Part shown: positions 22,112-24,808 of the stretch, piece by piece
Layout of the letters: the number at the start of each line of letters is the position of its first letter
How positions within the stretch are numbered: position 1 is the stretch's first letter
DNA from: an uncultured Clostridia bacterium
GTDB lineage: Bacteria > Bacillota > Clostridia > TANB77 > CAG-508
Direction: 5' to 3'
Length of the DNA: 24,808 bases
Assembly (NCBI GenBank): GCA_934169775.1
Contig: CAKPOI010000023.1
Span: forward strand, 1-24,808
Notes under the pieces: model-generated
Database searches by the model: none
Seen by the model: the letters and a program-made list of their open reading frames with translations, nothing else
What the model was told of the DNA's origin: nothing
Made by a program: the position numbers and the translations under genes

Positions 22112-22933
22112 TTACTCTTCTGTTGTTGCACACGGAGTTGCTTCTTCTACTACTTGTCTCATACGATGACTCTTGTTATTCTTGGCATCGGAAGTATAGA
22201 CAATCTCATCATCAAAGTCATTGTCAACAACCTTGAATCCAAGAGGTCTATATTCATGGCGATATACTGGTATAAACTTCATTTTGCCATCAAGCAATGC
22301 CATGAAAGTCTTAATCTTTTCTTCCTCAGACATTTCTTCGCCACGACTTCTATCATACTTGAAAACATCCCAAAAGTCATAGAATACTCTAAGAGAAAAT
22401 CCTCTGCTACACAGCTCATCCCATTCTGTGTTTACTCGATGTATAACCTTCCACAAGTTCTCATAGTTCTGGAAAATCATACCATCACGCCAATACTCAT
22501 GTTGTTCTTCTGAGTCATGCATACCAACATGGTTCTTGCATAGGATTTCTGTGATGCAACTGATCTTGTAACTGAGATAATCTTTATACTCAGACTGAGA
22601 GTTAAGTTTAAGAGCTTCATCATGAAGCACATCAAACTCCTCAAAAATCTTTTGGAATACTTTAAAATCTTCCTCACTCATTCTTTCATAGTTGCGTGTG
22701 TTCTCAGCAAGATATTGTACAGCTTCTGTGATATTTTCGATGTGCCAACACACACCACCACAATCTTCCCAATTGACTTTAGCAGACATAGACTTCTTAA
22801 AGAAATCCTTAATCATGGGTTTGATTTCCTCCGCACAAGATACATGATAATAGCTACATTCCATAGCTCTATTCATGTAACCTGTCATCCGTGAGATAAA
22901 AGGGTTGTCTTTTTTTGAATTTTTTCCAAACAT
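22112..22933 (-). CDS. Unknown protein of higher GC content, likely transferred cargo
   Basis: A 273-residue soluble protein with no domain I can name. It is rich in Trp, Tyr, His, Cys and acidic residues, for example WEDCGGVCWHIENI near residues 55-68 and a HVGMHDSEEQHEYWRDG stretch near 135-151. The C-terminal 70 residues look like a beta-rich tail (KFIPVYRHEYRPLGFKVVDN). GGAGGAACTACT precedes ATG 22933. Its codons (CTC, AAG, GAG, ATC, GGT) and base composition are clearly less AT-rich than all neighbours, a sign of recent arrival from another genome. It has a good promoter and a stem-loop at the start of its transcript. It stands alone between tnpV and the ISAs1 element. Confidence 0.6.
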   Translation of the reverse strand: MFGKNSKKDNPFISRMTGYMNRAMECSYYHVSCAEEIKPMIKDFFKKSMSAKVNWEDCGGVCWHIENITEAVQYLAENTRNYERMSEEDFKVFQKIFEEFDVLHDEALKLNSQSEYKDYLSYKISCITEILCKNHVGMHDSEEQHEYWRDGMIFQNYENLWKVIHRVNTEWDELCSRGFSLRVFYDFWDVFKYDRSRGEEMSEEEKIKTFMALLDGKMKFIPVYRHEYRPLGFKVVDNDFDDEIVYTSDAKNNKSHRMRQVVEEATPCATTEE

Positions 22934-22976
22934 AGTAGTTCCTCCTTATTTTCAATAAGCTGTTTAAATATAACCG

Positions 22977-23041
22977 TATAAGCATAAGGAATAAACAATG
23001 CTTATAATGTTAAGTATACCATATTTTACATAAAAAATCAA
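22977..23041 (-). promoter_or_regulatory. Promoter and 5' stem-loop of the higher-GC gene
   Basis: Minus-strand TTGATT (23036-23041) and TATACT (23013-23018) are 17 bp apart, predicting a start near 23006. The transcript would begin with a 9-bp inverted repeat (22998-23006 with 22977-22985), which may be an operator or a 5' stability hairpin. Confidence 0.6.
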
Positions 23042-23185
23042 CATTCACGTTCTACAAAACAGGATAAAAGTATGAAAAAAATTTTTGAGATGAGCAAACA
23101 AGTATGTTTACTGAAGTTGCTCGTTTTAATTAGCAAAAAAACCATATTTGTGATATACTAATAAAAAAGTATAGGAGAGAATAAT

Positions 23186-24496
23186 ATGGCAAAACCTAAG
23201 AAAAAATATTCTGATTTAACAAGAATTGAACAAAATCTAATAAAGAAAAAGCTTGGAATTACTACAATTCAAGATATTGATGTAGCAATATTTAAGCAAT
23301 TAAAAGAACGATTAAAATTAATTAAAGATTTACGTTATAAAAATAAAATCACTTTTAAACTATGGGATGTAATAATCTGCACAATTTTAGCTTCGTTTTC
23401 AAATTGTGATACATGGGAAGAAATTCATGATTTTGTTGTGAATAACTATAAATGGCTACGTAACTTTTTACAAATGACAGGTGGAATACCAACAGCAGAA
23501 TCTTACGAACGAATCATAAGTCTAGTTGATAAAGATGAATTAAATAATATCTTATTTGATTTTTTTGATTCTATAACCTTTGCCAAAAGTCCTAAATATG
23601 AAGTATATAATTTTGATGGAAGAGTTAACAATGGAAGCAAAAGTAATAAAACATTATTTAGTGATGCAAAAAGTCCGCTAAATTGTTTAAATGTATATTC
23701 AAATAAATATCAATATTGTCTATATACTAATCCAATAGATGAAAAAACAAATGAAATACCAGAAATTGAAAAACTTGTAAAAGGTCTTAATTTAAAAGGT
23801 ATAATTGTAACTTGGGATGCATTAAATACACAAATAAAGAATGTTGAAACTGTTGTAAATGCAGGAGGAGATTACATTATTCCAGTCAAAGCAAATCAAG
23901 GAAATTTTTATCAAGATTTAGTTGATTATTTTAATCAAGAGCAATGTGATAAGATAATTGCAGGAAATTCAAAATCTGCATACATGGAATATATGGAAAA
24001 GAGCCATTCATCAATAATAAAATATCAGCTGTTTGAAACTTCAGATGTAAAATGGTATGAGAAATTATCAGACTGGAAAAATCTTAAGAGTTTTGGATTA
24101 GTCAGAAAAACTATAACCAAAAAGATACAAGTCAAGAATCCAAGAAAAAATGCAAAAAATAGATTAATTTATAAAGAAGTAACAACAGTTGAAAATAGAT
24201 ATTATATTTCAAGTAAATATGTGAACATAAAAGAATTTAATGATGTAACAAGAGGTCATTGGAACATTGAAAATAAAATACATTGGCATTTAGATTTTAC
24301 TTTTTCACAAGATAAAAATACAACTAAAAATAAAAAAGCTTTATTAAATTTGAAAATTATTCATAAGTTTGTTTTAGCATGTTTTGAAAGAGTTAAACCA
24401 AGATATAACAAGAGTATAAAAAGAATACGAAAGATTTTTTCTTATAATTTTGAAAACTCAATAACTGAACTTATAGCATATTTACTAGTAAGCTAA
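23186..24496 (+). CDS. ISAs1-family DDE transposase
   Basis: A 436-residue transposase of the ISAs1 (H-repeat) group. The N-terminal part holds the DUF4277-like segment with FKLWDVIICTILASFSNCDTW, as in family members (residues about 55-75). The DDE catalytic residues are placed at YNFDGRV (first Asp), IVTWDALNTQ (second Asp) and RGHWNIENKIHWHLD (Glu), a typical ISAs1 C-terminal signature. Length, TATACT (23154-23159) and AGGAGA upstream fit an intact gene at ATG 23186. The frame is uninterrupted, so the copy may be active. It lies in the end of a serine recombinase gene. Confidence 0.92.
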   Translation: MAKPKKKYSDLTRIEQNLIKKKLGITTIQDIDVAIFKQLKERLKLIKDLRYKNKITFKLWDVIICTILASFSNCDTWEEIHDFVVNNYKWLRNFLQMTGGIPTAESYERIISLVDKDELNNILFDFFDSITFAKSPKYEVYNFDGRVNNGSKSNKTLFSDAKSPLNCLNVYSNKYQYCLYTNPIDEKTNEIPEIEKLVKGLNLKGIIVTWDALNTQIKNVETVVNAGGDYIIPVKANQGNFYQDLVDYFNQEQCDKIIAGNSKSAYMEYMEKSHSSIIKYQLFETSDVKWYEKLSDWKNLKSFGLVRKTITKKIQVKNPRKNAKNRLIYKEVTTVENRYYISSKYVNIKEFNDVTRGHWNIENKIHWHLDFTFSQDKNTTKNKKALLNLKIIHKFVLACFERVKPRYNKSIKRIRKIFSYNFENSITELIAYLLVS

Positions 24497-24565
24497 AAAG
24501 TGGATTTTTAGTTAATTAAATCGAGCAAATTCAGTACTCGCACCTGTTTGCTCGATTTTTTAAAA

Positions 24566-24585
24566 TTTTTCATACTTTTAACCTG
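24566..24585. repeat. Right terminal inverted repeat of the ISAs1 element
   Basis: The reverse complement begins CAGGTTAAAAGTATG and matches the left end (23060-23079) at 19 of 20 positions. The TAA within it supplies the stop codon of the interrupted recombinase. Confidence 0.85.
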
Positions 24586-24808
24586 TTGTAGCATAGTCTA
24601 TTACTAGTTTTTTATCTTCATGTTTATATCCTAATGGGGCTATATGTGGAATATGACCACATTTAATTGCACCAGCTAGTCCTACTTTAGTTCTTTCGCT
24701 TGTTCTTTCGATTTCATTTTGACTAACACTTATTAATAACCTTGAAATCATTTTACCATTTGCACTAGTTGTATTTATTTCATCATTTACACAATCCAAA
24801 TAAGCATC
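24578..24808 (-). pseudogene. Serine recombinase, cut by the ISAs1 element and by the window edge
   Basis: The frame is open from the right edge of the window and encodes the middle of a large serine recombinase: TTSANGKMISRLLISVSQNEI, SERTKVGLAGAIKCGHIP, then PLGYKHEDKKLVID. That is the end of the resolvase catalytic domain and the start of the recombinase domain. After YATTG the frame runs into the IS end and stops, so the DNA-binding C-terminal part is missing. In Tn4451-type elements a large serine recombinase (TnpX) carries out excision and insertion, and this gene would have been the one for the neighbouring MobV-TnpV element. The fragment is probably inactive. The start codon lies outside the window. 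Confidence 0.85.

Larger units (their letters stand above)
23060..24585 (+). mobile_element. ISAs1-family insertion sequence
   Basis: A transposase gene is bracketed by 20-bp terminal inverted repeats: CAGGATAAAAGTATGAAAAA (23060-23079) and the reverse complement of 24566-24585, differing at one position. Subterminal sequences also match (GAGCAAACA and TTGCTCG words on each side). The left one forms a stem GAGCAA/TTGCTC (23092-23122) ahead of the gene. The right one, AAATCGAGCAAA/TTTGCTCGATTT (24518-24558) followed by T residues, ends transcription. No matching target duplication is visible in the flanks. Confidence 0.88.

Noticed and set aside
1..24808. CRISPR array or cas genes
   Set aside because: No regularly spaced repeats and no Cas motifs were seen; the only clustered repeats are the iteron-like words at 10652-10716.

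Overview
The window is very AT-rich DNA with Firmicutes-style signals: strong AGGAGG ribosome binding sites, TTGACA/TATAAT-type promoters, many hairpin-plus-T terminators and the standard stop codons. The gene content (Tn4451-type TnpV, MobV and MobP relaxases, RepA_N initiator, IS200 and ISAs1 elements, M18 aminopeptidase) fits a low-GC anaerobe of the Clostridia or a close relative, probably host-associated. That assignment is inference; there is no rRNA here.

Layout. (1) About 91-825: an IS200-type insertion sequence with end hairpins and a transposase whose ribosome binding site can be hidden by a leader hairpin. (2) About 825-10.72 kb: a decaying mobilizable element. It runs from a small excisionase-like HTH gene with a long leader, through cargo (CGNR-like zinc-finger protein, two Nudix hydrolases, a 2H phosphoesterase, and a three-gene operon for a probable CMP-activated acid), to a MobP relaxase, a frameshifted mobC, a candidate oriT, small remnants, a frameshifted RepA_N gene and upstream iteron-like repeats. 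It stops beside the 3' side of a tRNA-Pro gene. (3) 10.86-15.95 kb: a quieter chromosomal segment with strongly A-ending codons: tRNA-Pro, tRNA-Arg, a small zinc-ribbon protein, an 832-residue protein with a metal-dependent adenosine-deaminase-like domain fused to a C-terminal SLOG-like Rossmann domain, and an M18 aminopeptidase. (4) 16.1-17.7 kb: an XRE repressor divergent from a tyrosine integrase, with near-identical operator-like sites beside both promoters. (5) 18.1-24.8 kb: a second mobilizable element of Tn4451 flavour: an unknown gene, dinD with a palindrome inside its promoter, a MobV relaxase with a small partner gene and candidate oriT, tnpV, an unknown gene of visibly higher GC, an ISAs1 element, and a serine recombinase gene cut by that IS.

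The best candidates for something undescribed are the deaminase-SLOG fusion (11572-14070) and the compact HAD-aldolase / ParB-fold / cytidylyltransferase operon (3058-6607). No CRISPR array and no recognised multi-gene defence system were found. All family calls come from motif recognition by eye, not from a search.
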